Assembly (NCBI RefSeq): GCF_012396505.1
Contig: NZ_JAAXPN010000007.1
Coordinates: forward strand, 45,985-109,984
Direction of reading: 5' to 3'
DNA from: Periweissella fabalis
GTDB taxonomy: Bacteria > Bacillota > Bacilli > Lactobacillales > Lactobacillaceae
Length of the DNA stretch: 64,000 nucleotides
Shown: in pieces, positions 21,242 through 31,631 of the stretch
How positions within the stretch are numbered: the stretch's first letter is position 1
Layout: each line of letters begins with the position of its first letter
Position numbers and translations under genes: made by a program
Notes under the pieces: generated by a model
Databases searched by the model: none
Told to the model about the DNA's origin: nothing
Seen by the model: the letters and a program-made list of their open reading frames with translations, nothing else

Positions 21242-21749
21242 TATGTGTACCTAACCCTTCAATATAAGAGTCAATTAACGCTTTTTGATCATCCAACTTT
21301 AACTCTTTTTGAATAATCTTAGTTGCAATTTGCACAGATAAATCAGCAACTTCATTTTGAACACTAGCTAATGCATCACGGCGAGCTTGTTCAATTTCGG
21401 CTTGTGCTGAAACTTTAAGTGAACTTGCATCTGTCTGTGCTTTATCAATAATCGCTTGCCGTTGTTCATTACCTTGATTCTTTGCATCTGAAACAATCGT
21501 TGTTGCTTCTTGACGTGAAGCCTTTAATTGTTCTTGACGCTTAACTGCCAATTCTTCAGCTTCTTTACGGGCATCTTCAGCAGAATCAATATCTGCGGCG
21601 ATTTTATCGGCACGTTCTTGCATCATCTTAGTTACCGGGCCCCAAGCAAATATTCTTACTAGGACTACTAAAATTGCAAATGAAACCAAAATGAATGCCA
21701 TGTCACCAACATATAATTGATTACTTGCTAAAATATCAACTGAAAACAT
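21231..21749 (-). CDS. atpF: F1Fo ATP synthase b subunit
   Basis: Peripheral-stalk subunit. The 172-residue protein has one N-terminal membrane helix (about residues 15-36, GDMAFILVSFAILVVLVRIF) and then a long charged coiled coil rich in Ala, Glu, Lys and Gln that forms the stator dimer. SD GAGGTGG. Standard position between atpE and atpH. Confidence 0.97.
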   Translation of the reverse strand: MFSVDILASNQLYVGDMAFILVSFAILVVLVRIFAWGPVTKMMQERADKIAADIDSAEDARKEAEELAVKRQEQLKASRQEATTIVSDAKNQGNEQRQAIIDKAQTDASSLKVSAQAEIEQARRDALASVQNEVADLSVQIATKIIQKELKLDDQKALIDSYIEGLGTHNEA

Positions 21750-21785
21750 TCTGCCACCTCACTTTCTTCTAAATTTTAAAGTTGC

Positions 21786-22058
<273 letters not shown>

Positions 22059-22068
22059 TTAAATGAGC

Positions 22069-22788
22069 TTATAGTTCTTCAACTATTGTTTTCTCAGAGA
22101 TATAAACCATTGCTAGTGTAACAAAAACGTACGCTTGTACACTACCAATGAATACTGAGAAACCTTGCCAAATAACTTCAAGAATGATTCCAGGAATAAA
22201 TGTTATTACCCCGTGAGAGAATGCAAAACTTGCAATTAAATTAAGCAACATTTCACCAGCCATAATATTACCAAACAACCGCAATCCCAAAGTAAGGAAA
22301 CTTGTAAATTCCTCGATAAGGTTAACTGGGAATAAAAACACATAAGGACTTAAATAGTTATTTTTAAAATACTTCTTAAATCCAAGTGTGGCTACCCCAA
22401 GATAGTGAGCCATAACAATCATTATCATTGCTAAGGTCATGGTAAGAATCGGATCAGCAGTTGGACTCTTTAAATAAGTAAAATCACCCAATTTAACTTG
22501 AAAAATCAAGCCAAATTGATTGGCAATAAATATAAATATAAAAAGAACAAATGCTAGTACACGCATATTTTGCCCCGTGCGGTTTGGCAATGACGATTCA
22601 ACAATTTTATTTGTAAAATCAATAATCCATTCAAGGACATTTTGTCTACCGCTTGGACGAATTTGCGGCCGTCGTGACAACCACAAGATCAGGAAAAACG
22701 TAATTAACATAACGACTGTAATTGAAATTAAATTGGTTATATTAAAAGTTAAACCCAAAAAGTTAAACGTCGGAGCTTTTTCACCCAC
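22069..22788 (-). CDS. atpB: F1Fo ATP synthase a subunit
   Basis: Stator membrane subunit that forms the two proton half-channels. The 239 residues give five or six membrane segments, with the essential Arg in LGLRLFGNIMAGE (about residue 170) and the C-terminal GSVQAYVFVTLAMVYI. The start is GTG at 22788, 7 bases after GAGGTG. No in-frame ATG with a ribosome binding site fits better. First gene of the ATPase operon; no atpI is seen upstream. Confidence 0.96.
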   Translation of the reverse strand: MGEKAPTFNFLGLTFNITNLISITVVMLITFFLILWLSRRPQIRPSGRQNVLEWIIDFTNKIVESSLPNRTGQNMRVLAFVLFIFIFIANQFGLIFQVKLGDFTYLKSPTADPILTMTLAMIMIVMAHYLGVATLGFKKYFKNNYLSPYVFLFPVNLIEEFTSFLTLGLRLFGNIMAGEMLLNLIASFAFSHGVITFIPGIILEVIWQGFSVFIGSVQAYVFVTLAMVYISEKTIVEEL

Positions 22789-23274
22789 ACTAATTCACCT
22801 CTTTTCTCCTTCAAAATTTAGTCTACGAAATACTTTGTAATAAATAAATTATCGTTTTTTATTACTTGTGATAATCATTACTCAAAATACACCCCAAATA
22901 CTACTCCTTTGATATAAAAAATACAATCATATTTTTTAATAAAATTTAACTCTAAATGCCGATACATCAACATATTTAACACAGTAAGCGTTTTCATATA
23001 ATTTTCACTTTTTTTAATTTCCATAAAACTAAATTATTCATTTCACAAAATTGAATAATTTCCTCATAATAATTATAAATTATATCCGAATAATCTTATG
23101 TTAATCATTATTTATTTTTAGTTATTATTAGTACCGATGATTAGTACATTAACGTTGGCGAATATTATTTTTAGCATTATCACATTTTTGAATTTTAAAC
23201 AACTAAACTTTGTGATTAAGTTACCATCCATCCTTTACTGATTCTTTTACACTACTTCAATTTATATATTTTCT
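22789..23274. other. AT-rich intergenic region upstream of atpB
   Basis: About 480 bases without a convincing gene. It should hold the atp promoter and a long leader. A 39-codon minus-strand frame (22878-22997) overlaps the cre candidate and lacks a good ribosome binding site. I found no conserved riboswitch. Confidence 0.5.
22983..22996. promoter_or_regulatory. Candidate cre site upstream of the ATPase operon
   Basis: On the minus strand TGAAAACGCTTACT matches the cre consensus TGWAANCGNTNWCA at 13 of 14 positions. It lies about 195 bases before the atpB start, in the only long gap upstream of the operon. CcpA could link proton pumping to sugar supply. A match this short can arise by chance. 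Confidence 0.45.
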
Positions 23275-23313
23275 GAAAAAAAACACACTATTTTTCAATA
23301 AAAAATAGTGTGT
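23275..23313 (-). terminator. Intrinsic terminator of the uracil permease gene
   Basis: A 13-bp stem ACACACTATTTTT with its complement and 5-base loop lies 30 bases past the stop. It is followed on the minus strand by TTTTTTTT. Confidence 0.9.
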
Positions 23314-23342
23314 CAAAGTTTAAATTTTTCTAAACTTAATAA

Positions 23343-24629
23343 TTATTCTTTTTCTGATGCTGCTTGCTTAGGAAGAATTAAGTTAAGTACAATTCCGAGT
23401 ACTGTCGCAACTGCCAAACCTGAGAATTGCGTTTGTCCAAGCTGTAAGTATGCATTACCGATTCCAATAACTAAGATTGTTGAAGCAATCATCAAGTTAC
23501 GCTTAATATTAAAATCAATCTTATTGTCAACAATGATACGTAGACCAGATGAAGCAATCACTCCGAAAAGTAGGAAACTAATTCCACCAATTACTGCCCC
23601 AGGAATTGATTGAATTAATGCTGATAATTTACCAACAAAGGCAAATAAAATTGCAAACGTTGCTGCTCCGCCAAGGACCCAAACTGAATGAACACGTGTA
23701 ATAGCTAGAACGCCAATATTTTCACCATATGAAGTTACGGCAGGTCCACCAAAGATTCCTGCAACAATCGATGCTGTTCCGTCACCAGCTAAAGTTCTTT
23801 TAAGCCCTGGATCTTGAAAGAAGTTACGATTGGTTAACTTGTTAAGCACCATGATGTGGCCCATGTGTTCCGTCATTGTAACTAATGCTAGTGGTGCCAT
23901 CGCTAAAATTGCACCTAATTGGAAGGTTGGTTTGTAATTTACAAATGGAATATCAAAAGCTGGTAAAGCAAACCAATGTGCAGCCATTACCGGAGCAAAA
24001 TCAACTAAACCGGCAAAACAAGCTAAAACATATCCTGTTACTATTCCCAATAGAATTGGAATTAGACCAAGAAATTTACGTAAAAACATATTATATGCAA
24101 TCGTAATTAATAAAGTAGCAATCGCTACAATAAATACTCGAATGTCATAAACACTTTTAGTAGCACTAATGTGTCGCATTGTTGCATTCGTTGCAGCCGA
24201 TCCAGCCAATGATAAACCAATAACCATAACAATTGGTCCAACTACTACAGGTGGTAAAATTTTGTTTATCCATTCTGAACCAATAATAGTTACTAATAAT
24301 GCGACAATTAGATATACTGCTCCGACTGACCAAATCCCTTGTGCAATCGCTGGATAGCCGGCACCATGCATTAAAGCCAACATGGGAGTGATAAAGGCGA
24401 AACTAGAACCCATATATGCAGGAATCTTAGCCTTAGTAATTAAAATGTATAATAATGTTCCCACTCCTGAACTAAATAGGGCAACCCCTGGGTTCAAACC
24501 AACTAGTAAAGGTACCAACACTGTTGACCCAAACATTGAAAACATATGTTGTAATGATAATCCTAACCACATCCCCAATTTAGGACGATCACTAATATCT
24601 AAGACGACATTGCGCTCCATTTGTTCCAT
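23343..24629 (-). CDS. pyrP: Uracil permease (UraA/PyrP type nucleobase:cation symporter 2)
   Basis: A 428-residue NCS2-family carrier with about 14 membrane segments. It imports uracil by proton symport. Family text: SFAFITPMLALM (half-helix near residues 75-86), MTEHMGHIMV with the substrate-binding Glu (about 244-253), and FGGPAVTSYGENIGVLAITRV. The leader carries a PyrR-type attenuator, which favours uracil over xanthine as substrate. The upp gene for uracil salvage lies 2.3 kb away. SD GGAGG 8 bases before the ATG. Confidence 0.93.
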   Translation of the reverse strand: MEQMERNVVLDISDRPKLGMWLGLSLQHMFSMFGSTVLVPLLVGLNPGVALFSSGVGTLLYILITKAKIPAYMGSSFAFITPMLALMHGAGYPAIAQGIWSVGAVYLIVALLVTIIGSEWINKILPPVVVGPIVMVIGLSLAGSAATNATMRHISATKSVYDIRVFIVAIATLLITIAYNMFLRKFLGLIPILLGIVTGYVLACFAGLVDFAPVMAAHWFALPAFDIPFVNYKPTFQLGAILAMAPLALVTMTEHMGHIMVLNKLTNRNFFQDPGLKRTLAGDGTASIVAGIFGGPAVTSYGENIGVLAITRVHSVWVLGGAATFAILFAFVGKLSALIQSIPGAVIGGISFLLFGVIASSGLRIIVDNKIDFNIKRNLMIASTILVIGIGNAYLQLGQTQFSGLAVATVLGIVLNLILPKQAASEKE

Positions 24630-24643
24630 TCTCTATTCCTCCA

Positions 24644-24770
24644 AAAAATAAAAAAGACTGCATCCCAGTTTCGTACCGGAACACAGTCGTAGTATGCTAA
24701 TCAAATAATTGCTATTAATCAGATATAAACGTACCTTCTGTGTCTCACAGGACAATGTTAAAGGATAATA
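24644..24770 (-). promoter_or_regulatory. PyrR-dependent attenuator in the uracil permease leader
   Basis: On the minus strand the leader contains GTCCTGTGAGACAC (around 24743-24752), matching the PyrR-binding loop core (UCCNGNGAGR). Downstream is a terminator: 13 pairs between GACTGTGTTCCGG and CTGGGATGCAGTC (24656-24688) followed by TTTTTTATTTTTT. In known pyr operons PyrR bound to UMP stabilises the anti-antiterminator so the terminator forms. Here uracil or UMP excess would shut off the permease. Confidence 0.85.
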
Positions 24771-25080
24771 AAATTATTAATAAATATAATACTAAATATA
24801 GTTCTAAAAAGCAATAAAGATTTTTTAATAGCTATTAATAATTATTTTAAAACCAAAACTGAGTCTATATTCGCCAATAATGTTAGTAATCCGTCACCAA
24901 TGGAATATGATTTATGTTTATCACAACTCAGACATCTTATATAACACAACTTTATATAAAATTGCAAATTTATTATATAAAAATTACCAAGATTTATGTT
25001 TTATTTAATTAATTAAAGTAAATTCTAATTAAATTAACGTTTTTATAATATATATTAGATTTTTGTATTCTTTTTTAGTA
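24771..25080. other. AT-rich gap between divergent permease genes
   Basis: No gene or RNA family recognised. It must contain the two divergent promoters. Confidence 0.4.
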
Positions 25081-25092
25081 TGATAGTTATCT

Positions 25093-25106
25093 ATGGTAAT
25101 TACCAT
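25093..25106. promoter_or_regulatory. 14-bp palindrome before the APC permease
   Basis: ATGGTAATTACCAT is a perfect palindrome 20 bases before the start codon, just ahead of the ribosome binding site. Position suits an operator, but the regulator is unknown. Confidence 0.35.
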
Positions 25107-25126
25107 GCATGTACAAAGGAGGTAAC

Positions 25127-26734
25127 ATGAAGAATAAAACCGGGGCCAAAAAAATTGGCCTGTTTCAATTAACTATGTTAGGCCTAGGATCCCTTATTGG
25201 TTCGGGATGGTTGTTTGGTGCTTGGGAAGCTGCCCAATTAGCCGGACCTGCGGCGATTATTTCCTGGGTTATTGGCGGTATCATTATAGGTTCAATTGCT
25301 TATAATTACATTGAGCTTGGAACAATGTTTCCACAATCAGGTGGAATGAGTAAATATGCCCAATATACGCACGGTTCTCTTTTAGGATTTATTGCATCGT
25401 GGGCAAATTGGATTTCATTAATCACATTAATTCCAATCGAATCAGTGGCGGCCGTTCAATATATGAGTTCGTGGCCTTGGGCATGGGCAAATTGGACCAA
25501 CAATTTCATTTCAAACGGCAGTATTACTTCTGCAGGTTTAATGGTTGTTTTCCTATTCATTATTGTATTTACGTTATTAAACTATTGGTCAGTTGAATTA
25601 TTGACTAACTTTACTAGTTTAATTTCGATATTTAAAATTGGTGTACCCCTTCTTACAATAATAATGCTAATGCTTTCAGGTTTTCATATTAACAATTATG
25701 GATCTAATTTACATGAGTTCATGCCTTATGGTACGGCCCCTATATTTGCTGCAACAACGGTCTCTGGAATCATTTTTTCATTTAATGCCTTCCAAACTGT
25801 TATTAATATGGGGAGCGAAATTAAAGATCCTAAGCGTAATATTGCTCGAGGAATAACCTATTCATTGTTAATCAGTGGGATTATTTATGTCTTGTTACAA
25901 AGTACTTTTATTACATCTTTAGATCCTAAGATGATTGCCGCACATGGTTGGCATGGCATTAATTTCTCTTCACCATTTGCTGATCTTGCGATGCTACTTG
26001 GGATACACTGGCTTTCTGTATTGCTATACATGGATGCCTTTGTCTCACCTTTTGGTACTGGTGTTTCATTTGTGGCTTCATCTAGTCGGACATTAGCTGC
26101 AATGGTTACCAATAATCATATCCCAAAATTTTTAGGCCATATTAACGAAAAATATAAAACTCCCCGAGTTGCAATGCTTGTTAATGCTGGTTTAAGTATG
26201 ATTATGGTTTCTATTTTCCGTTCTTGGGGTACCTTAGCTAGTGTTATATCAACATCGACATTGATTGCCTATTTAACCGGTCCTGTTACCGTAATGTCTT
26301 TACGTAAAATGGCACCTGAATTTACCCGTCCATTTCGTGGTAGAATATTAAAGGTTATGGCTCCACTTTCGTTTATACTTGCTTCATTAGCAACTTATTG
26401 GGCTATGTGGCCAACTACTATCGAAGTCATTTGTGTTATTTTATTAGGTATACCGCTTTATTTTTATTACGAGTGGCGGACAGGTTTCAAAAAAACCAAA
26501 AAGGATTTCGCTGGTAGTTTATGGATGATTGGCTATTTAATCTTTATATCGTTTATATCATTCATTGGTTCAAAAGAATTTAACGGCCAAGACTGGATCC
26601 ATTACCCATTTGATTTTATTATTATAATTGCAGGTTCATTATGCTTTTATTATTGGGGCACATTTAGTCATGTTATGACTAAATATTTCAAACAAGCCCA
26701 ACTCATTAATTCAAAAGTTAAAATCAAAAAATAA
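25127..26734 (+). CDS. APC-superfamily amino acid permease
   Basis: A 535-residue membrane protein with about 12-14 segments. The APC substrate motif reads MLGLGSLIGSGWLFGAW in the first segment, with FNAFQTVINMGSEIKDPKRNIARG in the middle. The W-rich opening (GWLFGAWEAAQLAGP) is shared with Bacillus YveA, an aspartate:proton symporter, so an acidic amino acid is a reasonable guess only. I start at ATG 25127 after AAAGGAGG. An upstream in-frame ATG at 25109 precedes that site and is not likely used. Confidence 0.85.
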   Translation: MKNKTGAKKIGLFQLTMLGLGSLIGSGWLFGAWEAAQLAGPAAIISWVIGGIIIGSIAYNYIELGTMFPQSGGMSKYAQYTHGSLLGFIASWANWISLITLIPIESVAAVQYMSSWPWAWANWTNNFISNGSITSAGLMVVFLFIIVFTLLNYWSVELLTNFTSLISIFKIGVPLLTIIMLMLSGFHINNYGSNLHEFMPYGTAPIFAATTVSGIIFSFNAFQTVINMGSEIKDPKRNIARGITYSLLISGIIYVLLQSTFITSLDPKMIAAHGWHGINFSSPFADLAMLLGIHWLSVLLYMDAFVSPFGTGVSFVASSSRTLAAMVTNNHIPKFLGHINEKYKTPRVAMLVNAGLSMIMVSIFRSWGTLASVISTSTLIAYLTGPVTVMSLRKMAPEFTRPFRGRILKVMAPLSFILASLATYWAMWPTTIEVICVILLGIPLYFYYEWRTGFKKTKKDFAGSLWMIGYLIFISFISFIGSKEFNGQDWIHYPFDFIIIIAGSLCFYYWGTFSHVMTKYFKQAQLINSKVKIKK

Positions 26735-26777
26735 AAGTTAACAAACATAAATTAAATATATGCTGTCTTAGCATATT

Positions 26778-26838
26778 AAAAGCCGCGTTAACCAAAGCAT
26801 GAGATCAATCCTCATACTTTGGTTAATGCGGCTTTTTT
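26778..26838 (+). terminator. Intrinsic terminator of the APC permease gene
   Basis: A long stem (AAAAGCCGCgTTAACCAAAG with CTTTGGTTAAtGCGGCTTTT) and apical ATGAG/CTCAT pairing end in TTTTTT. The A-run on the other side could also stop the convergent upp transcript. Confidence 0.9.
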
Positions 26839-26888
26839 GATAGAATCTTTCAACTAGACTTATTCTAGTTCTTCATAACTCTTCAGTA

Positions 26889-27518
26889 CTATTTAGTTCC
26901 AAATAAGCGATCACCAGCATCACCAAGACCTGGGACAATATAGCCGTGCTCGTTTAGGCCTTCATCAAGTGCTGCGGTATAAATATCAACATCAGGATGC
27001 TCATCTTGAACAGCTTTAACCCCTTCAGGTGCTGATACTAGCACAACTAATTTAATAATTTTAGCTCCACGTTTCTTGAGTGCCTCAATAGCCATGTTGG
27101 CAGAACCACCTGTCGCCAACATAGGGTCAACAATTAGAACTTCGCGTTGATCGATATCTTCTGGTAACTTCACAAAATATTCAACTGGTTGTAACGTTTC
27201 TTCATCACGGTACATACCAATGTGCCCAATCCGTGCTGCTGGAATCATACTTACAACTCCATCAACCATTCCAAGACCTGCCCGTAAAATTGGAACGACG
27301 GCTAATTTCTTACCTGCTAAACGTTTCTTTACCGTTGTTGTGATTGGTGTTTCAATTTCTACATCCTCTAATGGCATGTCACGAGTTACGTCATATGCCA
27401 TTAACATCGCAATTTCATTTACCATTTCACGGAACACTTTAGTTCCAACAGTTTTATCGCGAACAATTGACATTTTATGTTGAATCAAAGGATGATCCAA
27501 AACTTCAAGCTTCCCCAT
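26889..27518 (-). CDS. upp: Uracil phosphoribosyltransferase
   Basis: Converts uracil and PRPP to UMP in pyrimidine salvage. The 209-residue product has the PRPP loop [17 protein letters not shown] (about residues 128-144), the flexible-loop Arg region and the uracil-binding C-terminal [17 protein letters not shown]. Length is exactly that of the family. Likely promoter TTTAAA-17-TATACT about 40 bases before the start. It functions with the nearby uracil permease. Confidence 0.98.
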   Translation of the reverse strand: MGKLEVLDHPLIQHKMSIVRDKTVGTKVFREMVNEIAMLMAYDVTRDMPLEDVEIETPITTTVKKRLAGKKLAVVPILRAGLGMVDGVVSMIPAARIGHIGMYRDEETLQPVEYFVKLPEDIDQREVLIVDPMLATGGSANMAIEALKKRGAKIIKLVVLVSAPEGVKAVQDEHPDVDIYTAALDEGLNEHGYIVPGLGDAGDRLFGTK

Positions 27519-27639
27519 TGTATGTACCTCACTATTTATTTTATCAATGTTAAGTATAGCAAACTGTAGTCGTTGTTTAAACTAAAATTAACTAATAATT
27601 AGCCAATGTTTATTATTTTTTTCTTATTATCAATAATCT

Positions 27640-27745
27640 AAGTAAGCTATCAGAGGTAGGGCTTAAATTCTACAAATGAGACTAACATATATTATCTATT
27701 GTTAGATTTTGTAGGTTACTAATAGCGGAGCCTAGGCCAAATTAT
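27640..27745. other. Structured intergenic element of unknown function
   Basis: The region upstream of upp holds a two-part inverted repeat, CTACAAA...CTAACA with TGTTAG...TTTGTAG (27671-27715). Flanking segments GCTAT/ATAGC and AGGGCT/AGCCT can pair in crossing fashion. A terminator follows at 27769-27805. It could be a small RNA on the plus strand or part of the upp upstream region. I do not recognise a family. Confidence 0.35.
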
Positions 27746-27768
27746 TTCACTTTCATTAAGATAAAACT

Positions 27769-27805
27769 AAAAAAGGCTGAATTTTTTAGAAATTCAACCT
27801 TTTTA
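27769..27805. terminator. Terminator after sua5
   Basis: AAAAAGGcTGAATTT pairs with AAATTCAaCCTTTTT. On the minus strand it lies about 40 bases past the sua5 stop. It is symmetrical enough to act on both strands. Confidence 0.8.
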
Positions 27806-27842
27806 GCATTTCATATTTTATAGTACATTTTATTTAGCAAAT

Positions 27843-28868
27843 TTACATGTCTACATCAAAATATTGATCACTGGCTGCTTTACCAAGACGATTATTATAT
27901 GCGCGGCCAACACCTTGATCTGCAAAGCGGTGAACCAAAATCGTTTCAATGTTGTCACGATCATCGAAATAACGTAATCCTGCAAATAACTTAGCACTTG
28001 CAGTTGTCACATCATTACCTAATGACCAGACAAAATCCATTCCAGCTAAATGATTAGCTTCAATAACGGCATCTGGGGCCATTATTCCAACCGGTTCAAG
28101 TTGTTGTTGAGCCCAGATTATCGCTGCTTCCCATTTGTCAGATTGTACCATGTATACTGGTACATCTGGTGCATAATGACGATACTTCATCCCAGGAGCT
28201 TTTGGGGTCTCATCAATGCCAACTTTTCGATGTTCAGAATTAACTTCACCAATAACCGCTTCTAAAGCTTCTTGTGTAACCGCCCCTGGTCGTAAAATAG
28301 TTGGAGTAGCAGTTGTAATATCAATCACCGTCGACTCAACTCCAACCCTAGCGGCTCCGTCATCAATAATTCCAGCAATCTTACCTTGCAAATCGTGCCA
28401 AACATGTTGAGCCGTCGTTGGTGATGGTTTACCAGAAGTATTCGCGCTTGGACCAACAATTGGTGTATCCGCTAATGCAATGAACTCGCGTGTTACATCA
28501 CTTGCTGGTAAACGAAATGCAACTGTTGGTAAGCCACCTGTAACAACAGGAGATAAAGCTCCTTCATCATAACGCATAATAATAGTCAATGACCCGGGCC
28601 AAAAGTTGGCAATTAATTTTTGAGCAATTACCGGAATTTCAGATACAAAGCGTTTAACCATTTCTACATTTGCAACCGTGACAATTAAAGGATTATCTGA
28701 GGGACGATTTTTAGCCGCAAATACTTTTTTGACAGCACTCTCTTTTGTAGCATCGGCACCAAGCCCGTAAACTGTTTCAGTTGGAAATGCTACGACTTGT
28801 CCTTTTTTAATTAATTCTGCCGCCGCAGCTAAGTCAGTTGTAGCGGTTTTAAACATTTTGGTTTCCAA
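27843..28868 (-). CDS. sua5: L-threonylcarbamoyladenylate synthase (Sua5 type)
   Basis: Makes threonylcarbamoyl-AMP for the t6A37 modification of ANN-reading tRNAs. The 341 residues comprise the YrdC-like catalytic domain (1-205; VAFPTETVYGLGADAT, KNRPSDNPLI, GPSANTSGKPSPT) and a C-terminal Sua5 domain. The start appears to be TTG at 28868, 8 bases after the AAGGAG that overlaps the end of prmC. The next ATG (28856) is 20 bases from any ribosome binding site. Operon order tdk-prfA-prmC-sua5 is standard in Firmicutes. Confidence 0.95.
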   Translation of the reverse strand: METKMFKTATTDLAAAAELIKKGQVVAFPTETVYGLGADATKESAVKKVFAAKNRPSDNPLIVTVANVEMVKRFVSEIPVIAQKLIANFWPGSLTIIMRYDEGALSPVVTGGLPTVAFRLPASDVTREFIALADTPIVGPSANTSGKPSPTTAQHVWHDLQGKIAGIIDDGAARVGVESTVIDITTATPTILRPGAVTQEALEAVIGEVNSEHRKVGIDETPKAPGMKYRHYAPDVPVYMVQSDKWEAAIIWAQQQLEPVGIMAPDAVIEANHLAGMDFVWSLGNDVTTASAKLFAGLRYFDDRDNIETILVHRFADQGVGRAYNNRLGKAASDQYFDVDM

Positions 28869-28873
28869 AATTA

Positions 28874-29701
28874 TTACTCCTTCTCTTGTTTCTTAAATAC
28901 CCTAATCATACGATCATGGTTACTTAAATCTTTAATTACATCAACTTGAGCATGTGGTAAGCCACCTTTCATTAATTCAGCAACCGCAGGCCCTTGATGT
29001 AACCCAATTTCAAAATATGCATGTCCATTAGGTTTTAGATAATCAGTTAGTTGTCGAGCAATGGCCTGATAAATCGCTAAGCCATCATTGTCTGCAAACA
29101 ACGCTAAATGTGGTTCATAATCAATAACATTTTGATCCATGATATCCATTTCTGTGGCCGCAATGTAGGGCGGATTTGAGACAATAATATCATATCGCTC
29201 ATTGATATTGGTGAATATATCACTAGCTATAAAATTGATATCAATTTGATGCTTATCTGCATTTTGTTGCGCAACTGTTAGCGCATCCAATGAAATATCA
29301 CTTGCTGTAATTTGCCATTTTGGTCGCTCACTTTTTAAAGTTATTGCTATAGCTCCTGAGCCTGTACCAATATCTAGGACTTTTTGGCTTGTAATTGGAT
29401 TATCGTTTAAAATCAATTCAATCAATTCCTCTGTCTCAAGTCGAGGAATCAAAACACGTTCATCGACCATAAAATCACGCCCGAAAAAATGAGCTTCACC
29501 AAGTACATATTGGACTGGTTCGCCAGCATTAATCCGTAATATAGCGGCTTTAAAGTTAGCAAAGTCAACTATTTCGTCTCGTAAATGTAAAATTAATTGT
29601 GAATATGTCCATTTATTTTGAATCATTAAAACTAAATTGACATCTGCTTCATCGAGATAAGAAAAAGCCCATTGACGGGCTTCAAAATAAGTATTAGGCA
29701 T
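28874..29701 (-). CDS. prmC: Peptide chain release factor N5-glutamine methyltransferase
   Basis: Methylates the Gln of the GGQ motif in RF1 and RF2. The 275-residue enzyme has an N-terminal helical domain, the SAM-binding [13 protein letters not shown] (about 108-120) and the catalytic NPPYI (176-180). Its start lies inside the end of prfA (8-base overlap), so it is coupled to its own substrate's gene. Confidence 0.97.
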   Translation of the reverse strand: MPNTYFEARQWAFSYLDEADVNLVLMIQNKWTYSQLILHLRDEIVDFANFKAAILRINAGEPVQYVLGEAHFFGRDFMVDERVLIPRLETEELIELILNDNPITSQKVLDIGTGSGAIAITLKSERPKWQITASDISLDALTVAQQNADKHQIDINFIASDIFTNINERYDIIVSNPPYIAATEMDIMDQNVIDYEPHLALFADNDGLAIYQAIARQLTDYLKPNGHAYFEIGLHQGPAVAELMKGGLPHAQVDVIKDLSNHDRMIRVFKKQEKE

Positions 29702-30779
29702 TATTTTTTAACGCTTCCATCTTGGCTGTTTGATCAGCAATTACTAACGCATCAATTACATCACCAAGTTCACCGTTAACAATTCGATCTAGTTTGTTCA
29801 ATGTTAAACCAATCCGGTGATCAGTTACCCGGTTTTGTGGGTAGTTATAAGTTCGAATACGTTCTGAACGATCCCCTGTACCAACCGCTGATTTACGTTC
29901 TTCAGCATATGCTGATTCATTTTGTTGCGCAAAATAATCATAAACCCGTGCCTTCATAATTTGTAAGGCTTTGGCACGATTTTGTTGTTGCGAACGTTGA
30001 TCTTGCATAGAAACAACAATTCCAGTCGGTAAGTGAGTCATCCGCACAGCAGAACTTGTCTTGTTAATGTGTTGTCCACCAGCCCCTGAAGCACGGAATA
30101 CATCAACACGTAAATCTTTATCTTCAATTTCAATTTCAACATCTTCAAATTCAGGCATCACCCCAACTGTGGCTGTTGAAGTGTGAACTCGTCCAGCTGA
30201 TTCAGTTGCGGGTACCCGTTGCACACGGTGTGCCCCACTTTCATATTTCAACTTAGAATAAACGTTAGTTCCTGAAATCATAACTACGACCAATTTGTAA
30301 CCACCAACTTCAGTCATTGTTTCATCGATAATTTCATTTTTCCAACCTTGACTTTCAGCATAGCGCATATACATGTTTAATAAATCACCCGCAAATAGTG
30401 ATGCTTCATCCCCACCAGCAGCTCCATGAATTTCCATAATAATGTTTTTATCATCATTAGGATCTTTTGGTAAAAGCAAGATTTTAAGTTGTTCTTCAAG
30501 TTGATTTTTTTCAGTCTTTAATTCACTTAATTCTTCCTTAGTCATTTCGGCTAATTCAGCATCAAGGCCTTCTGATAACATCTCTTCATCATCAGCAATT
30601 GTTTCAACAACAGTCTTGTAGTGCTTGTACACTTCATTTGTTTCACGCAATGAACCTTCTTCTTTTGAAAGTTCCATAAAACGATTAGTGTCAGCAATCA
30701 CCGCTGGATCACTAAGCATTTCAGCAACTTCATCATATCGATCAGCTACTGATTGTAATTTTTGAAAAATCTCATCCAT
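29694..30779 (-). CDS. prfA: Peptide chain release factor 1
   Basis: Terminates translation at UAA and UAG. The 361-residue protein has the stop-codon recognition tripeptide PAT (190-192), which marks RF1 rather than RF2, and the catalytic GGQ (234-236) in [13 protein letters not shown]. Length is standard. SD AGGAG before the ATG. First gene of prfA-prmC-sua5, about 60 bases downstream of tdk. Confidence 0.98.
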   Translation of the reverse strand: MDEIFQKLQSVADRYDEVAEMLSDPAVIADTNRFMELSKEEGSLRETNEVYKHYKTVVETIADDEEMLSEGLDAELAEMTKEELSELKTEKNQLEEQLKILLLPKDPNDDKNIIMEIHGAAGGDEASLFAGDLLNMYMRYAESQGWKNEIIDETMTEVGGYKLVVVMISGTNVYSKLKYESGAHRVQRVPATESAGRVHTSTATVGVMPEFEDVEIEIEDKDLRVDVFRASGAGGQHINKTSSAVRMTHLPTGIVVSMQDQRSQQQNRAKALQIMKARVYDYFAQQNESAYAEERKSAVGTGDRSERIRTYNYPQNRVTDHRIGLTLNKLDRIVNGELGDVIDALVIADQTAKMEALKNNA

Positions 30780-30837
30780 TAAATTGGTCTCCTATATAGT
30801 TCATCTGTTTATTTTATGTAGTTAAAATCTAAATTAA

Positions 30838-31428
30838 CTATTCCTCAATTGCTATTGTATCAAGTAATGGGTGAAAATAATGTTCACGACATACCGGATA
30901 GTAACTTTCATTACCCCCAATTTGCACTTGTTCACCTTCATAAACTGGTTTACCGTCAGTAACCCGTAAATTCATACTTGCTTTCCGGCCACAGAACCAA
31001 CAAATTGTTTTAATTTCTTCAATTTTATCAGCAAAAATTAATAATGCTTCTGAGCCTTCAAAAAGATGATTCTGAAAGTCATTTTTTAGACCAAATGCTA
31101 AGACTGGGATGTTTAACTCATCAACGACTCGTGTAAGCTGTAACACATTTTCACGGGTCAAAAACTGAGCTTCATCAACTAAGACGGCATATGCATCTTT
31201 ATTTAACTCATTAATCAAGGCAAAGACATCAGTATCAGCAAAAATTGGATGTGCCGGGCGCGACATCCCGATTCGTGAAGCAACTAATCCTTCACCATAG
31301 CGATTATCTAACCCACTTGTCAAAATAATAACAGCTTTACCTTGCTCTTCATAATTATGAGCAACCTTTAAAATCTCGATTGTTTTACCACTATTCATTG
31401 CTCCATAACGGAAAAATAATTGTGCCAT
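30838..31428 (-). CDS. tdk: Thymidine kinase
   Basis: Phosphorylates thymidine in salvage. The 196-residue type II enzyme has the P-loop GAMNSGKT (9-16), VLVDEAQFL with the catalytic Glu region, and a zinc site with CWFCGRKAS plus a later Cys in [18 protein letters not shown]. It precedes prfA in the same orientation, as in many Firmicutes. Confidence 0.97.
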   Translation of the reverse strand: MAQLFFRYGAMNSGKTIEILKVAHNYEEQGKAVIILTSGLDNRYGEGLVASRIGMSRPAHPIFADTDVFALINELNKDAYAVLVDEAQFLTRENVLQLTRVVDELNIPVLAFGLKNDFQNHLFEGSEALLIFADKIEEIKTICWFCGRKASMNLRVTDGKPVYEGEQVQIGGNESYYPVCREHYFHPLLDTIAIEE

Positions 31429-31631
31429 CGTTAGTCCCTTTCAAATAATAAATTATCTCGTTCAAATTTAATACAATACTATTTACCATTATAGCGGAAA
31501 TTAGGCCGAAAGGTAACGAAAAGCACATTAAAAATTTTGATTTTTTTACAAAACGTACATCTCTGGGTATCATCAATAATTTTAAACATGTATAATGATA
31601 GCCATATATGGAAATCTAAAGGAGTCAAAAC

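Noticed and set aside
22878..22997. 39-codon ORF upstream of atpB considered as a degraded atpI
   Set aside because: No resemblance to AtpI membrane segments and a poor ribosome binding site; kept only as part of the promoter-region observation.
31391..31576. 61-codon minus-strand ORF upstream of tdk
   Set aside because: It overlaps the tdk start in another frame, has no ribosome binding site and shows no recognisable domain; the tdk frame explains the region.
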